Below, piece after piece: positions 1-8,583 of a stretch of DNA of 64,000 nt (within the stretch, counting starts at the first letter, position 1; every line of letters starts with the position of its first letter). Source of the stretch: Mycoplasmatota bacterium (GTDB lineage Bacteria > Bacillota_I > Bacilli_A > RF39 > UBA660). A program made the position numbers and the translations under genes. The stretch lies in the NCBI GenBank assembly GCA_022771205.1, contig JALFCF010000001.1, positions 62,001 to 126,000 on the forward strand. Reading direction: 5' to 3'. Under the pieces are notes generated by a model that did no database searches, had not been told where the DNA came from, and was given only the letters and a program-made list of their open reading frames with translations.

Positions 1-1
1 T

Positions 2-763
2 GGTGGATTTAAATATCATTTATGGTTTATGTATGAAATAATTAGAATATATTTTTTAATCCCATTTATAAGTGTATTAGTAAAGAATTTGACAAGAGAA
101 AAACTGAAAGATTTAATAATATTAATTTTTATATTAGGGAACATATTACAGTTTTCCCAATGGTTTACATACAAATATGAAATAAACTTATTTGCAGGAA
201 TTTCTTTTTCAAGTTTAGCTATTTGCACAAACTATTTACTATTAGGGTATTATTTATTCAAATATGACATATCTAAAAAGTCAAGAATAAAAATATATAT
301 TGTAGGAATAATTAGTATCTTTTTGATGCCAATAGCAGACATAATTTATTTGGGCAATGTTAGAAGTGGAGACGATGTAATTTATACTGTATCTTCCATT
401 TTTCCAATATTTCCTGCCATCGGAATATTTGTGCTCTTCAAGTATAATTATAATAAATTCCATGTTCCGGCCGTTATAGAAAAAGTAATGAGCAAAATTG
501 CCAAAAATAGTTTGTACATATATATGGTTCATGTAATCATATTAGAGTATTTAAATAGATTTCTTCAAAATCTTTTTAATATTGATAGTTTTATACAAGT
601 GATTTTACTAATATTTATTCTTCTAATTTTAACAACCATATTATCACTTATATGTAGTGTAATAATAAATTACATATATAATTTTGTAGAAGATAAAATA
701 AAAAAGATCATAAGAATGTGGAAAGGAAAAATATATGAAAAGCAAAAAAATAGACAAAACTAA
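2..763 (+). CDS. Acyltransferase 3 family membrane protein, C-terminal part (5' end outside window)
   Basis: The frame is open to the left edge, so this is the 3' part of a longer gene; the first internal Met is at base 29. The first visible residues (HLWFMYEI...YFLIPF) resemble the conserved helix of acyltransferase 3 proteins (HLWFLY..IGLYL..P). At least seven hydrophobic segments follow and the protein ends in a Lys/Arg-rich cytoplasmic tail. Members of this family move acyl groups onto surface polysaccharides or lipids. It overlaps the next gene by 29 bp, suggesting translational coupling in a polysaccharide operon. The family call is reasonable; the substrate is unknown. Confidence 0.7.
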   Translation, partial: GGFKYHLWFMYEIIRIYFLIPFISVLVKNLTREKLKDLIILIFILGNILQFSQWFTYKYEINLFAGISFSSLAICTNYLLLGYYLFKYDISKKSRIKIYIVGIISIFLMPIADIIYLGNVRSGDDVIYTVSSIFPIFPAIGIFVLFKYNYNKFHVPAVIEKVMSKIAKNSLYIYMVHVIILEYLNRFLQNLFNIDSFIQVILLIFILLILTTILSLICSVIINYIYNFVEDKIKKIIRMWKGKIYEKQKNRQN

Positions 764-2060
764 AATTAGCATAATAGTGATATTAGGATTAATATATATA
801 TCAATGCTAATTTTAAACTTTATAACCCCATTAATCATGGATGATTATAACTATGCATTTGGTTTAAATGGAAGATTAAATAGTATTAGTGACATTTTTA
901 ATTATCAAATTTGGTTTTACTTAAATTGGGGTGGTAGAAATGTAGCACATTTTATTGCTCAATTATTTTTAATGAATAATAAAATAATTTTTAATATTAT
1001 TAACCCAATTATTTATACACTGATGGTATATCTAATCTATAATCTAATTAAAGGGAAAAATAAACACAATCCCTTATATTTAATATTAATACATTTTGCT
1101 TTATGGTTTTTTACTCCTGTATTTGGTCAATCGTTTATCTGGTTAACAGGAGCAAGTAACTATTTATGGACCACTACAATAATTTTAATATTTTTAAATA
1201 TATTTATCCATTTAGAAACTTCATCAAAAAAGTATAATATAGTTCAAATTGTTTTATTTGGAATATTGGGAATAATAGCCGGATGGACAAATGAAAACTC
1301 AGGAGCAAGTTTGCTTTTTATGTTAATTGCTTATATAATTATGACTAAGCTAATCGAAAAAAGGAAATTAAAAAAAATACACGTAGCCGGAATAACAGGA
1401 GCCTTAATAGGTTTTATAATAATGATAGCAGCGCCAGGAAATTATGTAAGAAGTAGTGGCTTTGAAGATAATTCGTTTTTTATAATAAAATGGATCAAAC
1501 GAGCAATTTCTATTACACAAACAGGAGAAAGATATTTATTATGCTTGGCTATTATTAGCGTAGTTCTTATATCTATTTACATCTATAAAAAGCAAAAAAT
1601 TAATAAGAAAATATTTATTTACTTTATAGGATTAATTATTGCTATGTATTCAATGATTGCGTCACCAACATTTCCAGAAAGATCATGGACTATCATAATT
1701 ATATATGCAATTATAATAAATGGAATTTTATTATATAATTTAGAAATAAAAAACCAACTAAAAAAGTTCATATTAATAGACTGTATTATTGTAGCAATAT
1801 TTATTTTTGCTAATAGTTATATTTTAGCCTTTAAAGACTCATATCAATTTTATAATGTATGGAAGAGTAGAGCTGAAGAAATAGAAGAAGGAAAGAAGAA
1901 AAGGATAGAAGATTATCAATTTGAACCATATTTTACAACTAGAAAACAATCAGCATCATTTGCGTTAGGGGATATATATGAAAATAAAAAGGATATTAAT
2001 AATCAAATTTATGCTCGATTTTTTGATGTCAAATCCATTTCAGCCTCTACGAATGAATAA
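735..2060 (+). CDS. Polytopic membrane protein, DUF6056-like (possible GT-C type glycosyltransferase)
   Basis: 441 residues with about ten hydrophobic helices. An early acidic motif (PLIMDDYNYAFG, residues about 33-44) lies after the first helix, followed by a loop with WGGRNVAHF. This arrangement resembles DUF6056 proteins, which are thought to be polyprenyl-phosphate-sugar-dependent GT-C transferases, with the DD pair as the probable metal/catalytic site; both family and role are inference. It overlaps the upstream acyltransferase gene and precedes a TagGH-like exporter, which fits modification of a surface glycan. The start has AAAGGAAAAATAT before ATG. Confidence 0.6.
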   Translation: MKSKKIDKTKISIIVILGLIYISMLILNFITPLIMDDYNYAFGLNGRLNSISDIFNYQIWFYLNWGGRNVAHFIAQLFLMNNKIIFNIINPIIYTLMVYLIYNLIKGKNKHNPLYLILIHFALWFFTPVFGQSFIWLTGASNYLWTTTIILIFLNIFIHLETSSKKYNIVQIVLFGILGIIAGWTNENSGASLLFMLIAYIIMTKLIEKRKLKKIHVAGITGALIGFIIMIAAPGNYVRSSGFEDNSFFIIKWIKRAISITQTGERYLLCLAIISVVLISIYIYKKQKINKKIFIYFIGLIIAMYSMIASPTFPERSWTIIIIYAIIINGILLYNLEIKNQLKKFILIDCIIVAIFIFANSYILAFKDSYQFYNVWKSRAEEIEEGKKKRIEDYQFEPYFTTRKQSASFALGDIYENKKDINNQIYARFFDVKSISASTNE

Positions 2061-2082
2061 AAATATTCTTAGATTTATAAAT

Positions 2083-2111
2083 TTGTAGAAATGAATTTTA
2101 TATGCTATAAT
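2083..2111 (+). promoter_or_regulatory. Sigma-A-type promoter with extended -10
   Basis: TTGTAG at 2083-2088, a 17-nt spacer, then TATAAT at 2106-2111 preceded by TGC (extended -10). It sits about 48 bases before the GTG start of the ABC ATPase gene, in a short intergenic gap. Confidence 0.75.
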
Positions 2112-2158
2112 ATAATAACGAATAAAAGTATTTTCTATAAAAGAAACGAGGTATTGAT

Positions 2159-2902
2159 GTGGAAAAAGATATTGCAATCAAAGTAACACATGTATCAAAA
2201 ACATTTAAGCTTTATTATGATAAAGCAAATACATTAAAGGAAAAAATACTTTTCTTTTCTAAAAAAAGCAAAAGTAAAGATTCTATATTACATGTATTAA
2301 ACGATATTAATTTAACAATCAAAAAAGGTGAGAGTGTAGCCTTAATTGGTACCAATGGTAGTGGTAAATCAACATTATTAAAATTAATGACTAAAATTAT
2401 TTATCCCAATAAAGGAAGAATCACAACAAATGGAAAGTTAACATCATTATTAGAGCTAGGTGCTGGCTTCCATGAGGATTTTACAGGAAGAGAAAACATA
2501 TATTTTAATGCATCAATTTTTGGATTGACTAGAAAACAAATAGATGAAAAAATTGATGAAATTATTGAGTTTTCTGAACTTCATGATTTTATTGACAATC
2601 CAGTAAGAACTTATTCATCTGGTATGTATATGAGACTTGCTTTTTCAGTAGCAATTAATGTACAAGCAGATATCTTATTAATTGATGAAATTTTGGCAGT
2701 TGGAGATCAACACTTCCAAGAAAAATGTTTCAATAAGCTAAAAGAATTAAAAAAAGAAGGTAAAACAATTGTCATTGTTACACATAGTATGAACCAAGTA
2801 AAACAATTCTGTGATAGAGCAGTATGGCTATACAAAGGTGAAGTAAAAATGGATGGCAAAGTAGATGATGTATTAGAAGAATACTTGAAGGTGTGTGGAT
2901 AA
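2159..2902 (+). CDS. Polysaccharide/teichoic acid export ABC transporter, ATP-binding subunit (TagH/Wzt type)
   Basis: 247-residue ABC ATPase. Walker A is GTNGSGKST (about residues 63-71), the signature is YSSGMYMRLAF, and Walker B is ILLIDEILAVGD, followed by the switch His in VTHS. The LTSLLELGAGFHEDFTGREN stretch is typical of the polysaccharide/O-antigen/teichoic acid exporter subfamily. It lacks the C-terminal carbohydrate-binding domain of long Wzt proteins. The start is GTG at 2159 behind AACGAGG; the ATG two bases upstream is out of frame. The partner permease follows at once, so the pair probably flips or exports an undecaprenyl-linked polymer across the membrane. Confidence 0.9.
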   Translation: MEKDIAIKVTHVSKTFKLYYDKANTLKEKILFFSKKSKSKDSILHVLNDINLTIKKGESVALIGTNGSGKSTLLKLMTKIIYPNKGRITTNGKLTSLLELGAGFHEDFTGRENIYFNASIFGLTRKQIDEKIDEIIEFSELHDFIDNPVRTYSSGMYMRLAFSVAINVQADILLIDEILAVGDQHFQEKCFNKLKELKKEGKTIVIVTHSMNQVKQFCDRAVWLYKGEVKMDGKVDDVLEEYLKVCG

Positions 2903-2903
2903 G

Positions 2904-3677
2904 ATGAAAGTATTTAAAGAATTATATAACTACAGAGAACTATTAAAAACTAATATTAAAAAAGAAATTCGTGGAAAATATAAAGGATCATGGTTAGGAA
3001 TATTATGGACATTTTTAAATCCATTATTAATGTTAGCCGTATATTCCTTTGTATTCCCATATATCTTAAGAGTAAATGTAGAAAATTATACAATCTTCAT
3101 GATTGTAGCCTTAATTCCATGGAACTTCTTTACATCAGCGATTCAAATGGGAACAGGAAGTGTTGTTGCTAATGGAGCAATTTTGAAGAAGGTATATTTT
3201 CCAAGAGAAATTATTCCAATATCAGTAACAACAAGTCAGTTAGTAAACTTCCTAATTACATGTATTATCATGTTTGCTTTTATTATTTTTAGTGGAGTAG
3301 GATTTTCTATTCATTTATTACTATTCCCAGTATTAGTATTAATACAATATATGATAACTTTAGCATTTACATTTATTTTATCAGCTATTACAGTTTTTGT
3401 AAGAGACGTTGACCATTTTGTAAGTGTTATCTTAATGCTAGGTTTTTATGCAACACCAATTGTTTATCAAGCAAATATGTTACCACAAAAATTTCAATGG
3501 GTATTAAATTTAAACCCTATGGCTCAATTAGTAGAAGCATATAGATCAATTTTTTACTATCATCAAATGCCACATTGGTCAATACTTGGAATATGGGGAA
3601 TAGGAAGCATAGTTTTATTAGTGATTGGATATTTAATATTCAAAAAATTAGAAAAACGTTTTGTAGAAGAACTTTAA
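2904..3677 (+). CDS. Polysaccharide export ABC transporter permease (TagG/Wzm type)
   Basis: About 257 residues with six transmembrane segments and the ABC-2 N-terminal signature KYKGSWLGILWTFLNPLLML. FPREIIP and the ATPIVYQ...NPMAQLVEAYR region near the C-terminus are typical of TagG/RfbA permeases. I chose ATG at 2904, about 10 bases after AAGGTG. A GTG at 2895 overlapping the ATPase gene is in frame but too close to that site. It forms the membrane channel with the preceding ATPase. An intrinsic terminator follows directly, so this two-gene exporter unit ends here. Confidence 0.9.
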   Translation: MKVFKELYNYRELLKTNIKKEIRGKYKGSWLGILWTFLNPLLMLAVYSFVFPYILRVNVENYTIFMIVALIPWNFFTSAIQMGTGSVVANGAILKKVYFPREIIPISVTTSQLVNFLITCIIMFAFIIFSGVGFSIHLLLFPVLVLIQYMITLAFTFILSAITVFVRDVDHFVSVILMLGFYATPIVYQANMLPQKFQWVLNLNPMAQLVEAYRSIFYYHQMPHWSILGIWGIGSIVLLVIGYLIFKKLEKRFVEEL

Positions 3678-3699
3678 ACAACCGGAAGGTTGTTTTTTT
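3678..3699 (+). terminator. Intrinsic terminator after exporter permease
   Basis: Six-bp perfect stem ACAACC/GGTTGT with a GGAA loop, followed by seven T, directly after the permease stop codon. Confidence 0.85.
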
Positions 3700-3705
3700 G
3701 TTTCA

Positions 3706-3734
3706 TTGTATTAAGTGATGATATTTGTTATAAT
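3706..3734 (+). promoter_or_regulatory. Sigma-A-type promoter with extended -10
   Basis: TTGTAT at 3706-3711, 17-nt spacer, TATAAT at 3729-3734 preceded by TGT. It lies just past the terminator and about 34 bases before the next start codon. Confidence 0.75.
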
Positions 3735-3767
3735 AAAACTATAGAAAATTAGAAAAGGTTGAGTAAA

Positions 3768-6191
3768 ATGAAAAAAAAGATTTTATTGTATGGTGTAGGA
3801 ACATTTAAAAACAGGGGAGTAGAAGCAATAATTAATTCTACTTTAAAAGAAATGGATTTAAATAAATTTGAAGTTGCTATGGCAAGTCACGATTATGATT
3901 ACAATAGAAAATTATATAAGCAAACGAAACATATAAAACATTATTACAAAAGCGAAGAATTAACAGAAAAAGAAAAACAAGAAGAGGAGAAATTTAAAAA
4001 AATAAAGTTTGATTATCACAACTTTGAGAAACTTTATCAAAAAGATGTTATCAAAGAAATTGAAAATTCTGATATTTGCATTTCTGTTGGAGGAGATAAT
4101 TATTGTTATCCACATTGTACATGGTTATATACATTAGATGAATATGCACATAAGCTTGGTAAAAAGACCGTATTATGGGGAGCGTCTTTATTTGATGAAA
4201 TTACTGATGATGAATTAATAAATGATTTAAATAATTTTGATATTTTAGTAATTAGAGAAAGTCTTAGCTACAATGCTATAAAAAAATTTGTACCACAGGA
4301 GAGAATTATATATGCACCAGACCCAGCATTCTCTATGCAACCTAAGACTGTTAAACTAAATTCTTGGTATAAAGGTAGAAAAATAGTTGCGATTAATGTT
4401 AGTCCACTAACAATTCAAAATGAAATACAAGAAAAATCAATTTATGATTTAATAGATTACCTATTACAAGAAACGAAATATTCTATACTTTTGCTTCCAC
4501 ATGTAACAACAGATGATTGTAATGATTTAGATATATTAAAGAAAATAAAAGAAAACTATAGTAAAGAAGAGAGAGTCTACTTAGAACAAGAAAATTATAA
4601 CTGTAATGAATTAAAACATATAATTTCTCAATGTAATATTTTAATAGCAGCCAGAACACATGCATCAATTGCTGCTTATTCTACTTGTGTACCAACGTTA
4701 GTAATTGGATATAGTGTAAAGTCACGTGGAATAGCAAAAGATATATTTGGTAATTACGATAATTATGTAATTTCTAAAGATGATTTAAATAGTGAAAATC
4801 TTAAAGAGAAGTTTATCTATATTGAGAAAAATAAACAAAAAATAAAAAAACATTTAGAAGAAGTGATTCCATCTATAAAAGAAAAGTCAGCTAATTTATT
4901 TGATATGCTACTAGATAAAATAAATACTCAAAAACAAACTGAAGTCTGTACTAGAGGAAAATGTGTAGGGTGTGGAATTTGTATGACAAATTGTCCACAT
5001 CATGCAATTATCATGGAACAAGATTGTGATGGGTTTATGCATCCTAAAATCGATTTAGAAAAATGTACTCACTGTGATATATGTCGAAAGAACTGTCCAA
5101 TAAATAAAGAAACAGAGAAAAAAGCATTTGATAAAAAATGTTATGCCGCTATTAATTTAAACAAAGAAGAACAAGAACAAAGTACATCCGGTGGAATGTT
5201 CTCTTTACTTGCCCATACTATCTTAACAAAAAAGGGAATTGTGTATGGTTCTTACATGAAAGATAATAAAGCCAAACATATAAGAATTACTGAAGAACAA
5301 GATTTAGAAAAAATCAGAGGATCAAAATATATTCAAAGTGATATTTCAAACGTTTTAAGTCAAATAAAAAAAGATGTTTTATCAAAAAAAGATGTTTTAT
5401 TTTGTGGAACACCATGTCAAGTTGGAGCAATCAAAGCGTTATTAGGAAAAGACTATGATAATCTAATTTTGGTTTCAGTAGTTTGCCATGGAGTAATGAA
5501 TGAACAACTATTTCATAAATATTTAAAGGAATTAGAGAAAGAAAAAGATAGCCAAGTAACTGATTTTAAGTTTAGAACGAAAGATAATATATGGACGCAA
5601 TCAAGTATAAAATATAAGATTGGTGATGAAACTGTTATAAAAAAATTTATTGATGATCCATTCATGATGTTATATTTAAAAAATTATACTTTAAGAGAGT
5701 CTTGTTATGATTGTAAATATAAGGGAGATAATAATGTTGCTGACATTATATTAGGAGACTTTTGGGGAATAGAAATAACAGACCCTGATATGTTGGACCA
5801 AAAAGGAGTGTCAGCAATCATAATTAATTCTAAAAAAGGTGGAAAGTTTATACAGGGTAACAATATTCTAAAAAAGACAAAGTATAAACAAGAAAATATA
5901 GAAGATTTAATAAAATATAATCCAGCAATAATAGAATCTGTAAAAAGTCCTTTAGATAGACAAAAAGCATTAAATGATTTAAAATATAATGAGATAAGAA
6001 TGGTATCTAACTATTATTGCAAATATCATGAATTGACAAACATGGTAAAAAATCAAAACGAAAAAATTAATGGATTGATTTTAGAAAACTCAGAGCTAAG
6101 AAGTCAGCTAGATTCTATTATAAACAGTAAACGATGGAAGATTATGGATAAAGGATTAAATAAAATTAATCGATTATTAGGAAGAAAATAG
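3768..6191 (+). CDS. Polysaccharide pyruvyl transferase fused to 4Fe-4S ferredoxin and FrhB-like domain
   Basis: 807 residues from ATG 3768 (AAAAGG nine bases upstream; an in-frame TTG at 3759 overlaps that site). Residues 1-380 match the polysaccharide pyruvyl transferase fold (ICISVGGDNYCYP, LLPHVT, ARTHASIAAYS). About residues 388-445 carry two CxxCxxCxxxC clusters (CVGCGICMTNCP, CTHCDICRKNCP). The rest resembles coenzyme F420 hydrogenase/dehydrogenase beta subunit (STSGGMFSLLA, GTPCQVGAIKALLG, CHGV, ILGDFWGIE). A short coiled coil ends the protein. FrhB-like proteins of this type occur in polysaccharide loci as putative sugar oxidoreductases. The single-chain fusion suggests linked redox and pyruvylation steps, but the substrate is unknown. 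Confidence 0.85.
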   Translation: MKKKILLYGVGTFKNRGVEAIINSTLKEMDLNKFEVAMASHDYDYNRKLYKQTKHIKHYYKSEELTEKEKQEEEKFKKIKFDYHNFEKLYQKDVIKEIENSDICISVGGDNYCYPHCTWLYTLDEYAHKLGKKTVLWGASLFDEITDDELINDLNNFDILVIRESLSYNAIKKFVPQERIIYAPDPAFSMQPKTVKLNSWYKGRKIVAINVSPLTIQNEIQEKSIYDLIDYLLQETKYSILLLPHVTTDDCNDLDILKKIKENYSKEERVYLEQENYNCNELKHIISQCNILIAARTHASIAAYSTCVPTLVIGYSVKSRGIAKDIFGNYDNYVISKDDLNSENLKEKFIYIEKNKQKIKKHLEEVIPSIKEKSANLFDMLLDKINTQKQTEVCTRGKCVGCGICMTNCPHHAIIMEQDCDGFMHPKIDLEKCTHCDICRKNCPINKETEKKAFDKKCYAAINLNKEEQEQSTSGGMFSLLAHTILTKKGIVYGSYMKDNKAKHIRITEEQDLEKIRGSKYIQSDISNVLSQIKKDVLSKKDVLFCGTPCQVGAIKALLGKDYDNLILVSVVCHGVMNEQLFHKYLKELEKEKDSQVTDFKFRTKDNIWTQSSIKYKIGDETVIKKFIDDPFMMLYLKNYTLRESCYDCKYKGDNNVADIILGDFWGIEITDPDMLDQKGVSAIIINSKKGGKFIQGNNILKKTKYKQENIEDLIKYNPAIIESVKSPLDRQKALNDLKYNEIRMVSNYYCKYHELTNMVKNQNEKINGLILENSELRSQLDSIINSKRWKIMDKGLNKINRLLGRK

Positions 6192-6202
6192 AGGTGAAGT
6201 AA

Positions 6203-8530
6203 ATGGATTTTGATTATAGCAAACGACCAGGAAAAGAAGTAGAATTAATAGGAACATTAAAAAATAATGAGAAACCAACAATTAGTATTGTAACTCCATT
6301 TTATAATGGTGGAAAAACACTGCAAGAAACAGCTAATACTGTTTTTAGCCAGACATATCCATACTTTGAATGGATTATTGTAGATGATGGTTCAAAAGAT
6401 GAAGAATCTTTAAAAGAATTAGATAGAGTAGCCAAACTAGATGATAGAATCAAAGTGTTTCATAAAGAAAATGGAGGTCCATCCATTGCCAGAGATTATG
6501 GAGTAGAAAAGACTAGTAAGGATACAAAATATATTTTCTTCCTAGATTGTGATGATATTTTAGATAAAACAATGTTAGAATGTCTATACTGGACATTAGA
6601 AACACATCCAGAAGGTTCATTTGCCTATACTACTATGGTAAACTTTGGTGATAGAGAATTTTTATGGGAAAAATACCTAACAGTAGATGACCAAAAAGAA
6701 GAAAATCTAATCTGCATTAGTAGTATGATAAGAAAAGACGACTTCAATGAAGTTGGAGGATTCGGTATCAAGGAAAAAGCAATGTATGAAGATTGGAATT
6801 TATGGTTAAAATTAATCGAAAAAGGAAAAGTTCCTATCAGAGTAAATGCACCATTATTTTGGTATAGAACTAGTAATTCAGGAGAATTGTCTAGAGCTAA
6901 AAAGAATCATGAAAACGCTATGAGATATGTCAATGAAACAGCTGCCAAAATTACTAAAGATGTAGAAATTATCCAATTTCCAAGAGAAGGGAAAAGATTT
7001 GATGTCGTAAAAAATCATTCAGATATGGTTTTACCAAATTATAAAAGAGAAAAGAAAATTAATATATTATTTATGGTTCCTTGGGCAGTAACGGGTGGAG
7101 CTGACTTCTTCAATATAGATTTAATTAAAAGACTAGATAAAGATAAATATGATGTAACATTATTAATGACAACACCAAATGATAATCCTATTAGACAACA
7201 ATATGAAGAAATATGCTCAACTGTATACGATATGTCAACATTCCTAGAAAGAAGTGACTATATCAAATTTGCAGAATATATCATGGAATCAAGAAATATA
7301 GATTTAGTGTTTGTAACCAATACTCCATATGGTTACTATATGATTCCATACTTAAAAAGAAAATATCCACAAGTTCCATTTATTGATTATATTCATTCTG
7401 TTGATTTAAGAGATCCAAGAGAGAGTTTTGGCAGATGTACAATGGATGTAAACGATTACCTATATCACACATATTGCTGTAATAATTTTACTAAGAATCA
7501 ACTTATAGAAAGATATCATAAAGAAAAGATAGATACAATTTATATTGGAACGGATTCTGATAAATTTAATCCTGAAAAATATGATAAAAAAGAAATGCGC
7601 GAAAAATATCATGTTCCACAAGACAAGACTGTAATTTCTTTTATTGCAAGATTATCTGATGAAAAGCGTCCCGAAATGTTTGTAGAAATTGGTAAAAGAT
7701 TAGTTGCTAACAATCCTAATTTATTCTTTGTAATAGCTGGAGATGGATTCTTAGCTAATCCTGTAAGTAGTGCAATTGATGATAATTTTATCATGCTGGG
7801 AATGATAAAAGATACAGAAGAAATTTATGCTTTAAGTGATATGACTTTAAACTGTTCTTCATTAGAAGGATTAGCTCTTACTTCATATGAATCATTATCA
7901 ATGGGAGTTCCTGTTGTATCAACTGATGTAGGTGGTCAAACAGAATTGATTGATAACGAAGTTGGAGGAATAGTTCACTATCACAAAGATGCAACCCCAG
8001 AAGAATATGAAGAAGAAATCAATAACTATGTAAAAGAAACAGAAAGAGTAATCTCTAATTTAGATGAGATAAAGAAAAATTGTCGTAAGAAAATTCTTGG
8101 AGATTTTACATTAGATTTAATGGCAAAAAAATTTGATAAAATATTTACAGAAGCTATAAAAGAAGAAAAGAAAAACAAAATGGAATTTCCAATCAATGAT
8201 TATATGGAATATAATCTTTTAATAGAAAGTATTTATATTGATTATTTCTTTACTGTAAAAAATTATCTAGAATCAAAATTTGATCTTTACTATGACCCAG
8301 ATAGACCATCAAGAAAAAAAGGAAAAATATATTATCTAAAACGTCGATTCTCAAAAGTATTGATTAGAGCACATGCTAAACAAGAAGCATTAAAGATTCT
8401 AAATGCTTTACGCTGTCTATATAAAGTGATAATAAACATTGTATATTTTATAAAATACTTTATTATATCAATACCAGCTTTCTTTGTATTATTTTATAAA
8501 TTATTAATGAGAAATAGAAATAAAGGTTAA
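6203..8530 (+). CDS. Double glycosyltransferase: GT2 domain plus GT4 domain
   Basis: 775 residues, eleven bases after the preceding stop, with GAGGTGA as ribosome binding site. Residues about 27-260 form a GT-A/GT2 domain (SIVTPFYNGG, IIVDDGS, FLDCDD, YEDWNLWLKL). About 285-640 form a GT-B/GT4 domain (ILFMVPWAVTGGADFF, FIARLSDEKRPEMF, NCSSLEGLALTSYESLSMGVPVV with the E-x7-E region). The C-terminal 110 residues contain a hydrophobic, basic segment that may bind the membrane. It probably adds two successive sugars to a lipid-linked glycan in the cytoplasm. A long perfect terminator follows, closing the polysaccharide operon. Confidence 0.9.
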   Translation: MDFDYSKRPGKEVELIGTLKNNEKPTISIVTPFYNGGKTLQETANTVFSQTYPYFEWIIVDDGSKDEESLKELDRVAKLDDRIKVFHKENGGPSIARDYGVEKTSKDTKYIFFLDCDDILDKTMLECLYWTLETHPEGSFAYTTMVNFGDREFLWEKYLTVDDQKEENLICISSMIRKDDFNEVGGFGIKEKAMYEDWNLWLKLIEKGKVPIRVNAPLFWYRTSNSGELSRAKKNHENAMRYVNETAAKITKDVEIIQFPREGKRFDVVKNHSDMVLPNYKREKKINILFMVPWAVTGGADFFNIDLIKRLDKDKYDVTLLMTTPNDNPIRQQYEEICSTVYDMSTFLERSDYIKFAEYIMESRNIDLVFVTNTPYGYYMIPYLKRKYPQVPFIDYIHSVDLRDPRESFGRCTMDVNDYLYHTYCCNNFTKNQLIERYHKEKIDTIYIGTDSDKFNPEKYDKKEMREKYHVPQDKTVISFIARLSDEKRPEMFVEIGKRLVANNPNLFFVIAGDGFLANPVSSAIDDNFIMLGMIKDTEEIYALSDMTLNCSSLEGLALTSYESLSMGVPVVSTDVGGQTELIDNEVGGIVHYHKDATPEEYEEEINNYVKETERVISNLDEIKKNCRKKILGDFTLDLMAKKFDKIFTEAIKEEKKNKMEFPINDYMEYNLLIESIYIDYFFTVKNYLESKFDLYYDPDRPSRKKGKIYYLKRRFSKVLIRAHAKQEALKILNALRCLYKVIINIVYFIKYFIISIPAFFVLFYKLLMRNRNKG

Positions 8531-8554
8531 TTTATATCATAAATTAACCTTTTT
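8522..8554 (+). terminator. Intrinsic terminator after double glycosyltransferase
   Basis: Thirteen-bp perfect stem (AAAGGTTAATTTA, loop TATCA, complementary arm) running into a T tract. The stop codon lies inside the left arm. Confidence 0.9.
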
Positions 8555-8555
8555 A

Positions 8556-8564
8556 TGTTATAAT
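8556..8564 (+). promoter_or_regulatory. Extended -10 promoter element of GH25 gene
   Basis: TGTTATAAT lies 20 bases upstream of the ATG at 8584, directly after a terminator. No good -35 is visible. Confidence 0.6.
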
Positions 8565-8583
8565 CGAAAAGTAGGAGGATAAG

